In this document: in pieces, positions 27,040-36,028 of the stretch
How positions within the stretch are numbered: the first letter of the stretch is position 1
Layout: every line of letters begins with the position of its first letter
Assembly: GCA_035606335.1 (NCBI GenBank)
Contig: DATNFP010000019.1
Location: 1-49,531 of the forward strand
Source: DATNFP01 sp035606335
GTDB taxonomy: Bacteria; Bacteroidota; Bacteroidia; Chitinophagales; Chitinophagaceae
DNA: 49,531 nt
Reading direction: 5' to 3'
The notes under the pieces: model-generated
What the model was told of the DNA's origin: nothing
Database searches by the model: none
Seen by the model: the letters and a program-made list of their open reading frames with translations, nothing else
Translations under genes and position numbers: made by a program

Positions 27040-27771
27040 ATGCCTTCAGTTCTTTTATTAGGAGCTACCTCTGATATAGCAACTGCTATAGCCCGAAATT
27101 TTGCTCAAAACAAATACGATGTTATTCTTGCAGGTCGTGATACCGAAGCATTAAAAGCATTAAAATCTGACATACAAATACGTTACAGCGTAAAAGCAAA
27201 TGTTGTACAATTTGACGCAGCCAATTTCTCTGAACATAACTCCTTTTACAACAATTTACCATTTCATCCTGATGTTACAATCTGTGTATTCGGTTATTTA
27301 GGAGATCAAAAGAAAGCCTCATCAGACTGGGCAGAAGCACAGCGCATAGTTCAAACCAATTATACCGGTGCAATGTCTATCCTCAATATTATTTCTGAGG
27401 ATTATGCTGTAAAAAACAAAGGTACAATTGTTGGTATAAGCTCTGTAGCTGGAGAGAGAGGAAGGCAAAGCAACTATATATATGGAAGCGCCAAAGCTGG
27501 GTTTACAGCATACTTATCCGGTCTCAGAAATCATCTTTTTAAATATGGAGTGCAGGTAGTAACTGTTCTACCAGGCTTTGTTTATACTAAAATGACAGCA
27601 GATCTAAAGCTTCCGCCACTACTTACAGCTAAACCTGAAGAGGTGGCATTAGTTGTAAAAAAAGCCGTTGATAAGAAGAAAAATATCATTTATGTAAAAT
27701 GGCCATGGAAATGGATAATGACAGCCATAAAAATGATACCCGAAGGAATATTTAAAAAAATGCAACTGTAA
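27040..27771 (+). CDS. dprE2: DprE2-like short-chain dehydrogenase (keto-ribose reductase)
   Basis: A 243-residue SDR. The nucleotide motif is GATSDIA (about 8-14), as in DprE2, then LAGRD, CVFGYLGD in place of the usual NNAG, a catalytic serine in GISSVAGERGRQ and Y148-x3-K152 in IYGSAKAG. It would reduce the 2-keto intermediate made by DprE1 to polyprenyl-phospho-arabinose with NAD(P)H. The gene is 55 bases after the DprE1 homologue and 25 before the phosphatase. Motif match plus position make the assignment strong, although SDRs are difficult to assign by sequence alone. Confidence 0.9.
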   Translation: MPSVLLLGATSDIATAIARNFAQNKYDVILAGRDTEALKALKSDIQIRYSVKANVVQFDAANFSEHNSFYNNLPFHPDVTICVFGYLGDQKKASSDWAEAQRIVQTNYTGAMSILNIISEDYAVKNKGTIVGISSVAGERGRQSNYIYGSAKAGFTAYLSGLRNHLFKYGVQVVTVLPGFVYTKMTADLKLPPLLTAKPEEVALVVKKAVDKKKNIIYVKWPWKWIMTAIKMIPEGIFKKMQL

Positions 27772-27796
27772 CAACAAATAAAAACACAACCAAAAA

Positions 27797-28414
27797 ATGC
27801 TAACCACATCAAACTCCGAAATAGCTTTCTTCGATTTTGATGGTACCCTGACATCAAAAGATACGCTTGCCCAAATACTGAAATTTACGAAGGGAAGCTT
27901 CAGATATTATACAGGCCTACTCATCCTTTCACCTGTTTTGATAGGATACAAATTGAGAATAATATCAAATCAGCGAGCTAAAGAGATTTTGCTTACTTAT
28001 TTTTTAAAAGGAATGCCCATAGAAAAATTCGACGCTATCTGCAAAGAATTTATTGAAAATGAGCTGCCCGCGTTATTTCGCAAAGTAGCGCTGCATGAAG
28101 TAAGGCATCACATCTTGAATGACACTAAAGTTGTTATCATTTCTGCGTCGCCAGAGAATTGGATATTACCATGGTGTCAGCAATACAATATTGAATGTAT
28201 TGCAACCAAGCTGGCGGTAAAAAATGGAAAAATAACCGGTAAAATCGCTGGCAAAAATTGTCATGGAGATGAAAAGGTCAAGAACATTTTAAAGAGATAT
28301 AATTTATCTAATTACAATAAGATACACGCATATGGAGACACCCGGGGAGATCTTCCTATGCTCTCGTTAGCAACAAACAAGTATTACAAGCCATTCAAAA
28401 ACGAAGTCTATTAA
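27797..28414 (+). CDS. HAD-IB family phosphatase
   Basis: A 205-residue HAD hydrolase of the SerB-like IB subclass: motif I FFDFDGTLTSKDT (nucleophile D13, acid D15), motif II VVIISASPENW, a lysine in the GDEKVKNIL region and motif III YGDTRGDLPML. The helical cap lies between motifs I and II (about 25-105). As last gene of the cassette, it could remove the 5-phosphate from polyprenyl-phospho-5-phosphoribose, the step between the UbiA enzyme and DprE1. In mycobacteria a PAP2-type enzyme is assigned to that step, so this would be a non-orthologous replacement; that is inference. A bidirectional hairpin follows within a few bases. Confidence 0.9.
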   Translation: MLTTSNSEIAFFDFDGTLTSKDTLAQILKFTKGSFRYYTGLLILSPVLIGYKLRIISNQRAKEILLTYFLKGMPIEKFDAICKEFIENELPALFRKVALHEVRHHILNDTKVVIISASPENWILPWCQQYNIECIATKLAVKNGKITGKIAGKNCHGDEKVKNILKRYNLSNYNKIHAYGDTRGDLPMLSLATNKYYKPFKNEVY

Positions 28415-28417
28415 TAT

Positions 28418-28449
28418 AAAAAGGGAGCAAATAAATTTGCTCCCTTTTT
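28418..28449. terminator. Bidirectional terminator between convergent genes
   Basis: GGGAGCAAAT (28423-28432) and ATTTGCTCCC (28435-28444) form a ten-base stem flanked by AAAAA and TTTTT, so it works on both strands. It closes the arabinose cassette and the beta-helix gene. Confidence 0.9.
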
Positions 28450-28468
28450 GATAAGTCAATAATAACCT

Positions 28469-31204
28469 TTATTGCTTGGTAAATTTGGCGATCATACTTT
28501 GTTTTTCGCCTATCACCTGCATAATATAAAATCCCGGAGTAAGCTTGCTCACATCAACGGTTTCAAGTTGCATAGATGCATCCTTGTTAACATTTGTTGT
28601 TTGCACCAGGCGGCCTTCAACATCATAGACATTCATTGCCAGGTTACCTGATATCTGACCCGTAAAAGATACATGTAACATATCTGTCACAGGGTTCGGA
28701 TACAATTGCATTGATACTGGTAATGAAGGATCACTATCTTCTGATTCCAATCTTGCTCCTGAAACTGTACAATCTTTAGTCCAGTCAATACCAGATAAGA
28801 TATTAATAGTGCCTGTGTTGTTGCAGACAATATTACCCTTTGCGTATGTCCAGTATGTGGCATAAAACCTCACCCCATAATCTGTATAACCACTGATCTT
28901 ATTGTTTTTAATGTGCAACAGAGAGCTATCTGCAGGAATTGTATAACGGGTATCTACCATTATACCATCCATACCACTTACAGTATGCCCTGCCAGCTTT
29001 CCGCTATTTAGGATGATATTGCTATCTATCTGTATTGGTCCAGCGCCTAACACCAATATACCCAATGCATAAGTATTGCTGATGGTATTGTTATGAACAT
29101 AGGCATGACTATAGCCTCCAAGACTTATACCATTACCCTGAGCAGTGCTAAATTCAAAACCACAATTGCTTACCTGGTTATTATATATCTCATTAAAACC
29201 GCTTGAAGCACATGACAATTGAATACCGGAACGATTGGTACTATCAACTATGTTGTTATATACCTTAATATCGCCAAGGCGCAACGGTTTTGGGTAAATA
29301 GTTTTACCACTGCAGGAAACACCTCTCGCACCATTTGGATCAGTAGAACCCATGTACATACCTTCCTGGTTCGTCTTTACTATTCTATTGTCATGAATAG
29401 AGATGTGGTTGATTGTCCAGTTGGGGTATTTCAACGAGTCGATGCAAGATGCTTCTTCCTTTACCCAAAAGCCATAAGTTTTGTGATAAATGTCAACATT
29501 GTTCACTTCAATATTAGATGAGCGTCCAAAGATATCTACTGCAACGCCATCAGAGCTTGGATCCTGAATATGAAAACCATACTTATCAGCGCTTCCCGTA
29601 CCAGTAACCCTGATATAGGAACAATCAGAAAATGCCATGCCATTAGAAAACTTCACCTGACCACCTTCATTCATGATAGTAACAGGACAAGTTGCAGTGC
29701 CATGTATTCCTTCTAAAGAGAAATAAGAATACGGGTTAGCACTTGATTTTAATACTAATGTATCGCCTGGTGAATAAGAAAAGGAGCCGTCTATATATTT
29801 ACCATTATCAGAACCTTTTACAATATATATTCTTTTCCCTTTGCAAACTGGAGTTGTGGCACTTGATCCGGTAGAGCTTGAACCGGTAGAGCTTGAACCG
29901 GTTTTGGTACCTGTACCAGCTGAACTTACAGTAGTTGTAGAGCCTCCTGAAATGTATGTCGCAAGACAGCTTGAATCCAGGTGAATACCTGATACAATAT
30001 TTGCTGTACCTGTGTTTTCACATATTATATTGTTACTGCCATACGTGTTGTACGTTCTATAAAACCTGATACCATAATCCGTGTAGGAGCTGATCTTATT
30101 ATTAAGGATGTGAACCTGTGAACTATCTACAGGATTTGTATAACGGGTGTCTACCATTATACCGTCCATACCGCTCACAGTATGCCCGGCAAGCTTACCA
30201 CTGTTGATTATTGTATTGCTGTCTATATTAATCAAGCCGGCTCCAAGTACCATAATACCTAATGCATAGGTATTGGCTATGTAATTATTATATACCGTAG
30301 CTGTAGTATAACCGCCCAGACTTATGCCATTGCCTTGAGCTGTGCTCAATTCAAAGCCACAATTGGTAACATGATTATTCCAGATACGATTAACACCATA
30401 AGAAGCACACGATAACTGGATACCGGAACGATTGGTACTATCAACAATATTGTTGTATACACTAATGTTTTCCAGACGGAGCGGCTTGGGAGCAATTATT
30501 TTACCGCTACACGTAATTGTTCTTGTAGCATTGGGGTCGGTAGATCCCAAATACATCCCTTCCTGGTTGGTCTTTACTATTCTATTATCATGAATAGAAA
30601 TGAAACTAATTACCCAGTTAGGATATTGTAATGAATCTATACAGGATTGTTCTTCCTTTACCCAGAAACCATATGTTTTCTGGTGAATATCCACATTACA
30701 TACTTCAATATTACGGGAGCGACCAAAAATATCAACTGCAACCCCGTTTGATGATGGGTCCTGGATATGAAAACCATATTTGTCTTTACTTCCAGTGCCT
30801 CTAACCTTAATATAAGAGCAATTTGAAAAAGCCATACCATCGGTCATTTGCACCTGTCCGCCTTCATTAATAATTACAACCGGACAACTTGCAGTTCCGT
30901 GTACGCCCTCAAGCGAAAAATATGAGTATGGATTTGCACTTGATTTAAGTACCAATGTATCACCCGGAGAATAAGAAAAGGAGCTACCGTTGATATATTT
31001 ACCATTGTCTGATCCTTTGGTAATATATATCCTTTTTCCTTTGCAAGTTGTTGTCTGTGAGTACCCGTTTGAAATTGTTATTACTGATAATAAAACCGCG
31101 AATAATGATCCAGTTAAAAAGAAGGAGCCTAGTTTTTTGTTGTCTGTTGTGTGTAATCCAATTCTAAAGAATTGTTGCTTTAAGTAGTTAATTTTTTGGT
31201 TCAT
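28469..31204 (-). CDS. Secreted twin beta-helix protein with T9SS type A sorting domain
   Basis: A 911-residue exported protein with an extended signal region ending NGYSQ. Residues about 54-413 and 454-811 are two copies of the same right-handed parallel beta-helix domain, alike along their full length (shared CKGKRIYI, NPYSYFSLEG, KYGFHIQDPSS, TNQEGMY, GNGISLGGY, LAGHTVSGMDGIMVDTRYT). A Ser/Thr/Gly linker joins them, encoded partly by three 15-base units at 29862-29906. The C-terminus is a type A sorting domain (LYPNPVTDMLHVSF, GFYIMQVIGEK). Such helices occur in polysaccharide lyases, but no catalytic residues can be named, so it may be a binding or structural protein. The DUF707 gene is 34 bases upstream on the same strand. 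Confidence 0.88.
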   Translation of the reverse strand: MNQKINYLKQQFFRIGLHTTDNKKLGSFFLTGSLFAVLLSVITISNGYSQTTTCKGKRIYITKGSDNGKYINGSSFSYSPGDTLVLKSSANPYSYFSLEGVHGTASCPVVIINEGGQVQMTDGMAFSNCSYIKVRGTGSKDKYGFHIQDPSSNGVAVDIFGRSRNIEVCNVDIHQKTYGFWVKEEQSCIDSLQYPNWVISFISIHDNRIVKTNQEGMYLGSTDPNATRTITCSGKIIAPKPLRLENISVYNNIVDSTNRSGIQLSCASYGVNRIWNNHVTNCGFELSTAQGNGISLGGYTTATVYNNYIANTYALGIMVLGAGLINIDSNTIINSGKLAGHTVSGMDGIMVDTRYTNPVDSSQVHILNNKISSYTDYGIRFYRTYNTYGSNNIICENTGTANIVSGIHLDSSCLATYISGGSTTTVSSAGTGTKTGSSSTGSSSTGSSATTPVCKGKRIYIVKGSDNGKYIDGSFSYSPGDTLVLKSSANPYSYFSLEGIHGTATCPVTIMNEGGQVKFSNGMAFSDCSYIRVTGTGSADKYGFHIQDPSSDGVAVDIFGRSSNIEVNNVDIYHKTYGFWVKEEASCIDSLKYPNWTINHISIHDNRIVKTNQEGMYMGSTDPNGARGVSCSGKTIYPKPLRLGDIKVYNNIVDSTNRSGIQLSCASSGFNEIYNNQVSNCGFEFSTAQGNGISLGGYSHAYVHNNTISNTYALGILVLGAGPIQIDSNIILNSGKLAGHTVSGMDGIMVDTRYTIPADSSLLHIKNNKISGYTDYGVRFYATYWTYAKGNIVCNNTGTINILSGIDWTKDCTVSGARLESEDSDPSLPVSMQLYPNPVTDMLHVSFTGQISGNLAMNVYDVEGRLVQTTNVNKDASMQLETVDVSKLTPGFYIMQVIGEKQSMIAKFTKQ
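29862..29906 (-). repeat. Three 15-base tandem units encoding a linker
   Basis: CTTGATCCGGTAGAG, CTTGAACCGGTAGAG and CTTGAACCGGTTTTG follow head to tail on plus. On the minus strand they encode the repeated S-S-T-G-S linker between the two beta-helix domains, so copy number could vary by slippage without a frameshift. Confidence 0.7.
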
Positions 31205-31238
31205 TTTTCATTTTTTTTGGTGGTCATGGAAAATGTTG

Positions 31239-32093
31239 TTACTGACTTCGAAACCTAAATCTTTTTTTCTGGTTCCGAATCCTGGAATTTAGGTCATAAT
31301 CATTCCAGGTCTGTTTGGTTTTTGCTAATAGTTCTCTCCACTTAATTAATAAAAACTGAATGCTATTATGATGTTCATCCACTAACTGTAATCTGCCATA
31401 CTCCTGGTAATTCTGCTTTTTTGCATTGTACCTTTCGGTTATCTCTACCCATTCTTCCTGAGGATCTACTCCTATTTTTTTATATAGTTCCCCGCCTCCA
31501 ACAGGTAATGTATGCCGCATGGTAACTTTGTCAAATACAATTAGTTTGTCTTTGGGGTAATCTAATATTTTAGACCACACCGCATCTATTCCCCAACTGG
31601 AACGGTTACCAACGAATGTAGGCAGACACTGTTTCAATGAACTTGCATCAAATAATGGTGACATTACTTCTATCTGACCCACGTATCTGCAAAAGCTGTT
31701 GCGTTGCTGTTTAAACATGGGCCAACTACAAAATGAATTTTTTGTGAGTGAGGCCTGGCTGATCCAACTACCAAATGCTCGGCTAAATAAAAACATCAAA
31801 TTAATCTGTCGGGTATCAATCTCTATATCATCATCGAGGAAATAGAAATATTCATATTTATCTAACCATTCAGGGTGAATACGAGTCAACAATTCATTTA
31901 TCATCTGGTACTTGAACCCTTTCAGATGAAAAAAATACTCTACATCTGAATAAAGTTCAGGATTAGTGATAGTGTCATGATAAAACAACAAGCAAACATC
32001 GAATTGCTTCTCTTGTTTATGTTTTAACCAACTTTCTTTGAATAAAATGGATTTATTGCCGCAAGGTGCAATTATTATATTGCGTGTTGTCAT
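31239..32093 (-). CDS. DUF707-family protein, predicted GT-A-like
   Basis: A 284-residue cytosolic protein matching the DUF707 pattern: an N-terminal NIIIAPCG strand, FDVCLLFYHD, LKGFKYQMINELL, then YEYFYFLDDDIEID with D87-D88-D89 resembling the DXD metal site of GT-A glycosyltransferases, SQASLTKNSFCSWP, VMSPLF and SWGIDAVWSKIL. The family is believed to be glycosyltransferase-like but has no firm biochemical role. The gene lies between the beta-helix protein and the long AT-rich gap that opens the polysaccharide locus, so a glycan-related role is reasonable but inferred. Confidence 0.75.
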   Translation of the reverse strand: MTTRNIIIAPCGNKSILFKESWLKHKQEKQFDVCLLFYHDTITNPELYSDVEYFFHLKGFKYQMINELLTRIHPEWLDKYEYFYFLDDDIEIDTRQINLMFLFSRAFGSWISQASLTKNSFCSWPMFKQQRNSFCRYVGQIEVMSPLFDASSLKQCLPTFVGNRSSWGIDAVWSKILDYPKDKLIVFDKVTMRHTLPVGGGELYKKIGVDPQEEWVEITERYNAKKQNYQEYGRLQLVDEHHNSIQFLLIKWRELLAKTKQTWNDYDLNSRIRNQKKRFRFRSQ

Positions 32094-32561
32094 TTTAGTC
32101 CGGACTTTACCTGGTTAATTGAATGAAATTTAGGTGCATACAAAGCAACTAAAAATTAACAAGTAATAATAACCGAAAAATTATTATTGTCCTCTATAAT
32201 TTTAACCTAAAAAACAACTAAAAATTTCAATAAAATAATTATGTAAATTGTACTAAACAAGTCCTCGTCAAATATTCCCGTAAGCCCACCTAAAAATAAA
32301 ATATTAATTATTACTTATAATTAAAAAATTATAATTTTTTTATTCTTTCTCTCCAACAAAAAAAGTGAAAAAAATCCGATAATAAAAAAGTTTTTGAAAC
32401 CCTTTAACCTTTCATTAACACTTTAAAAATAATTAATTTCGTATTGCATAGTAAATGAATAATTTCATTGAAAAATACTATAAACATTTTTATTAAAAAT
32501 ATGTTAAATGACTTTTTTAGTGTAAGTTTGGGCACCTCTAACAGTAACAAATCTAATTTTT
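32094..32561. other. 468-base AT-rich gap between divergent genes
   Basis: No plausible independent gene is seen. It must contain the promoters for the DUF707 gene (minus) and flippase gene (plus). TAAGTTTG at 32523-32530 matches the -7 consensus and would give a start about 25 bases before the flippase TTG; the -33 element is poor. TTATAATT/AATTATAA (32315-32334) followed by seven T is an A/T-only hairpin resembling a weak terminator. A short frame from ATG 32468 runs into the flippase start in another frame. Confidence 0.5.
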
Positions 32562-33923
32562 TTGCAAAAAAAATTTTCTTCATATTGGGTACGGTCTGCC
32601 TTCTTCACATTTTTGCAACGTTTCTCTTATACCATTTTCGGCCTTATTAATTTCATACTCATCATTCGCTCGCTACCGCAGGCACAGATGGGTATATGGG
32701 CATTGTTTCTTGCAGTTACCTCTATTTTTGAAGCAACAAAAAGCGGTCTGTTAAAAAATGCGCACATTAAATTTGTTAGTGGTAGCGATGATAAAAAAGA
32801 ACAGGTATCTATAGCATCTTCGTCCTTTGTTATTAATAGCGCTATCAGCTTCATTTTCATTGTAATATTATTACTGTTCTCTTCTACTGTAAGCACATTG
32901 CTACATTCGGGGAAAGATCTGGCAATGATGCTCAGATGGTTTATTCCGGGGCTTATATTCATGGTCTTTTTTTCGCACCTTGAAGCAATTCAGCAATCAT
33001 TTTTAGATTTTAAAGGTGTATTTGCCGGATACTTAGTGAGGCAATTATCATTTTTTATCGCCATTTTACTGCATTTTCTGCTTAAAATCCCCCTTTCTCT
33101 CCGTTCCCTAACCATTTACTACTGCATAAGCATTGCTTTGGGTAGTATAGTTTTATATTTTTTTAGCAGAAAATATATACACCATCAATTTAAGATCACT
33201 AAAGCAGGGATAAAAAAGATTTTAGGCTTTGGCTCGTATATTTTTGGCGCAAACATAATGGCCAACCTATTTTCTAACCTGGATCAACTTATGACAGGAA
33301 CTTTCAGGTCCAGTACAGCAGTAGCGTATTATAATGCAGCATCTCGCATTAATGGCTTCGTAGACATTCCGTCTTATGCAGCGGCTGAGATACTTTTTCC
33401 AAAGAGCTCGCGGGCAGCTGTAGAAGAAGGACATGGAAAAGTGAGATACCTATACGAAAGGATGGTAGGCATATTGATCTCCGTGACAACACCTGCAGCA
33501 CTTTTTATGATCTTATTCCCGAGCTTTGTAATAACAATTGTTGCGGGCGCAAGATACCAGGCAGCAGCCCCTATTCTACAACTATATATGTTAACCGGAC
33601 TAATACGACCAATTCAAAATCAAGCTGCTAATATTTTAAACTCAATAGGCAAGCCCGGATTATGCTTTTTAATCAATGCAGTTTCATTGGGTGGTAACCT
33701 TATCATAAACTATATCTGCATCTCAAATATGGGATTTTATGGTGCTGCGATCGGCACACTTATTACCTGCATATTAGGATCTATTGCCTGGTATATAATT
33801 ATGAAAAAACAAATTGGCATAAACCTTGGAAATATATTTAAATACATGATTGGTTTTTATAAAAGTGTATATTATTTTCTTACGGGTGCTTTGCTAAAAT
33901 CGAAAAAAAATGAGTACACCTGA
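32562..33923 (+). CDS. Polysaccharide flippase (Wzx-like, MOP superfamily)
   Basis: A 453-residue membrane protein with about 12-14 helices, of the oligosaccharide flippase type that moves lipid-linked repeat units across the inner membrane. Seen: SYWVRSAFFTFLQRFSYTIFGLINFILIIR at the start, GFGSYIFGANIMANLFSNLDQLMTG in the middle and the paired helices after. The only usable start in this frame is TTG at 32562. An upstream frame from ATG 32468 or 32501 would join if one base were lost from the A8 tract at 32566-32573, so either the TTG is real or an assembly/natural frameshift hides a longer N-terminus. It overlaps the GT14 gene by 14 bases. It is the only flux component seen in the locus. 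Confidence 0.88.
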   Translation: MQKKFSSYWVRSAFFTFLQRFSYTIFGLINFILIIRSLPQAQMGIWALFLAVTSIFEATKSGLLKNAHIKFVSGSDDKKEQVSIASSSFVINSAISFIFIVILLLFSSTVSTLLHSGKDLAMMLRWFIPGLIFMVFFSHLEAIQQSFLDFKGVFAGYLVRQLSFFIAILLHFLLKIPLSLRSLTIYYCISIALGSIVLYFFSRKYIHHQFKITKAGIKKILGFGSYIFGANIMANLFSNLDQLMTGTFRSSTAVAYYNAASRINGFVDIPSYAAAEILFPKSSRAAVEEGHGKVRYLYERMVGILISVTTPAALFMILFPSFVITIVAGARYQAAAPILQLYMLTGLIRPIQNQAANILNSIGKPGLCFLINAVSLGGNLIINYICISNMGFYGAAIGTLITCILGSIAWYIIMKKQIGINLGNIFKYMIGFYKSVYYFLTGALLKSKKNEYT

Positions 33924-34818
33924 AGAAAATAAATTCCTTCCCACAAATGACCTAAGAATTGCCCATCTTATAATTACTCACAAGGATCCTGAGCAACTGG
34001 AAAAACTTATAAATGCTTTAAGCCACCCTGCGTTTGATCTTTATATACACGTTGATAAAAAGTCAGACATTAATGCATTTTCGTATCTCGCCGGTAAAAA
34101 AAACATTTCTTTTATAAAAAACAGGACCAAGATATACTGGGCGGGATATGGCACCATACAAGCCACCATTAACGGATTCAGGGAAATATTGCCAGAAAAA
34201 TATGATTATATAAACGTAATATCGTCGCAAGACTTCCCTATTAAATCAGCAGAGTATATCTATCAATATCTTGCCAAGCAAAATGGTAGAGAGTATATTA
34301 CCTGTGAATCTATTGATGGTGAATGGAATGTGGCGCCACGCGTAAGGAATTATCATTTTATCAACTGGAGGATACCGGGCAAATTCCGTCTTGAAAAAAT
34401 AGCCAATAAAATATTGCCTAAAAGAAAATTTCCTTTTGACTATGAAATAGTAGGCCGCGCCAATTGGTTTACACTTACAAAAAACGCATCACAATACATC
34501 ATTGACTTTCTGGACAAACACCCGGAAATGATAAGATATTTTAAGTACTGCTGGGGGGCAGACGAATTTATGTTCTCCACCATCCTTTATAATTCTCATT
34601 TTAAAGATCAGATCGTTGACAACCTTGTATACGTTGATTGGGTGGGAAGTAAATCAGGCCCTGGTCATCCCAAAATTCTCACATCAGAGGATTTTGAAGC
34701 TCTTAAAGCTTCGGATAAGCTTTTTGCAAGAAAGTTTGATATCAAAGCTGATGCAGTAATTTTTGACAAATTGGAGAATTGGATCGGCTCCGGCCAATAT
34801 ACCGATCATACAACTTAG
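33910..34818 (+). CDS. GT14-family (beta-1,6-N-acetylglucosaminyltransferase-like) glycosyltransferase
   Basis: A 302-residue Branch-domain transferase. Typical segments: IAHLIITHKDPEQLEKLI, FDLYIHVDKKSD, WAGYGTIQATINGF, YDYINVISSQDFPIKS, GRANWFTLTKNASQYII and YCWGADEFMFSTIL. GT14 enzymes add GlcNAc or xylose in beta linkage; bacterial members occur in capsule loci. The start lies inside the end of the flippase gene, so the two are coupled. The stop overlaps by four bases the end of the opposing GT4 gene. Confidence 0.9.
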   Translation: MSTPEENKFLPTNDLRIAHLIITHKDPEQLEKLINALSHPAFDLYIHVDKKSDINAFSYLAGKKNISFIKNRTKIYWAGYGTIQATINGFREILPEKYDYINVISSQDFPIKSAEYIYQYLAKQNGREYITCESIDGEWNVAPRVRNYHFINWRIPGKFRLEKIANKILPKRKFPFDYEIVGRANWFTLTKNASQYIIDFLDKHPEMIRYFKYCWGADEFMFSTILYNSHFKDQIVDNLVYVDWVGSKSGPGHPKILTSEDFEALKASDKLFARKFDIKADAVIFDKLENWIGSGQYTDHTT

Positions 34819-35999
34819 CTATTGCACAAGATACGTTCCTGGTATTGTTGCATAAAGCTGTCGGCCCACTTATCCCAATTCAGCTTATTTTCAAACCTTG
34901 CTCTGCTTGAAAGTATTAATTGATGGTATCTTTCTTTATTAGAAAACAATTTTTTGACCATTTCTGCATAATCACAACCGCGTGCTTCGTACGGCAAGCA
35001 ATACCCATTTTCATCATTGACCACGACATCAGGAACGCCTCCCGTAGCTGTGGTAATAGCAGGAACGCCGTAAGCATTAGCTTCGCAGGCAACAAGCAAT
35101 GAGCAATCAGCTCTTGTTGGGAGTATTAAAAAATTGGCAAGCGAAAGTAATTCTACAAACCGCTTATGATCTTCAGGGATATTCTTATTTAAAAATGGGA
35201 TCACTTCCATATATGGATGGTGAACATCAGATGGCGGTTCACATCCACACACTATCAGCTTTGCCCTGATTTTATATTTATCATGCAGGCACTTCAATGC
35301 TTCAAAAGCAATATTACCACCTTTACGTTCCCATTCTACAGCCAGATACAGCAATACAGGACAATCATTCTGTTCCTTATTAAAAATTATATTACGGCCC
35401 GGGGTTGCATCCATATTAGCCCCTAATGGCATCACAAAAAGCTTATCTCTTGATATTTTATAATCTTCCATTGCCGATTGCGCTGCCCACTGAGAAGAAT
35501 AGATAGTGAGCGAGCTTTTTTGCAATGATCGTTTTTCAAGATGGTTCGCTTCCCACTTGGAGAATGAACTCATTTTGCCAAAGTTTTGCTTATAATAGGT
35601 GCTTATTAACTTGAAAGTAGTATCTGATATATATATTACCGGAAGATCAGTTTTAAAATAGCTCAATTCTGTAGATGCTGCAGGAGCACAAATACAATCG
35701 TACTGCTGGCCATTCATTTTCTTTTTCAGAGCTCTTGATGAATACCAGCTCATTAAGAGGCTGTATTTGGGTATATATTCTTTTTTAAAAAGAATACGAG
35801 TAGCCTTTGCTATCCCTCTAAATATTTTATCAATATAACGGGGTAATTCTATGGGACCTAAAAAAGAAACGTCCCCTACATTTTTTTGCAGGGTTTGGCC
35901 TATGTAATACGTAGTTCCTGACCACGACCTTTTATCCAAAGGGTCATTGACCGTTAAATAGGCTATTTTAATTCTCCTCCAGTTATCCAAATTTTTCAA
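34815..35999 (-). CDS. GT4-family glycosyltransferase, TTG start
   Basis: A 394-residue GT-B enzyme. N-terminal IKIAYLTVNDPLDKRSWSGTTYYI is a typical acceptor domain start; the donor domain has LFVMPLGANM, CPVLLYLAVEWERKGGNIA and ADCSLLVACEANAYGVPAITTATGGVPDVV, where a D-x7-E arrangement stands in for EX7E. No ATG precedes this; TTG at 35997-35999 (or a second TTG three codons on) is the only reasonable start, since an in-frame TAA lies four codons upstream. It is the last gene of the minus-strand polysaccharide operon, 29 bases after the methyltransferase. Sugar and linkage unknown. Confidence 0.88.
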   Translation of the reverse strand: MKNLDNWRRIKIAYLTVNDPLDKRSWSGTTYYIGQTLQKNVGDVSFLGPIELPRYIDKIFRGIAKATRILFKKEYIPKYSLLMSWYSSRALKKKMNGQQYDCICAPAASTELSYFKTDLPVIYISDTTFKLISTYYKQNFGKMSSFSKWEANHLEKRSLQKSSLTIYSSQWAAQSAMEDYKISRDKLFVMPLGANMDATPGRNIIFNKEQNDCPVLLYLAVEWERKGGNIAFEALKCLHDKYKIRAKLIVCGCEPPSDVHHPYMEVIPFLNKNIPEDHKRFVELLSLANFLILPTRADCSLLVACEANAYGVPAITTATGGVPDVVVNDENGYCLPYEARGCDYAEMVKKLFSNKERYHQLILSSRARFENKLNWDKWADSFMQQYQERILCNS

Positions 36000-36028
36000 A
36001 ATAAAGGTTTAACAATGATTATTGTGAG

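Noticed and set aside
29862..29906. CRISPR-like short repeats
   Set aside because: The 15-base units are directly adjacent with no spacers and encode an in-frame Ser/Thr/Gly linker.
32468..32650. Independent 60-residue gene upstream of the flippase
   Set aside because: It overlaps the flippase coding region in another frame and has no recognisable family; at most its first part is a displaced flippase N-terminus.
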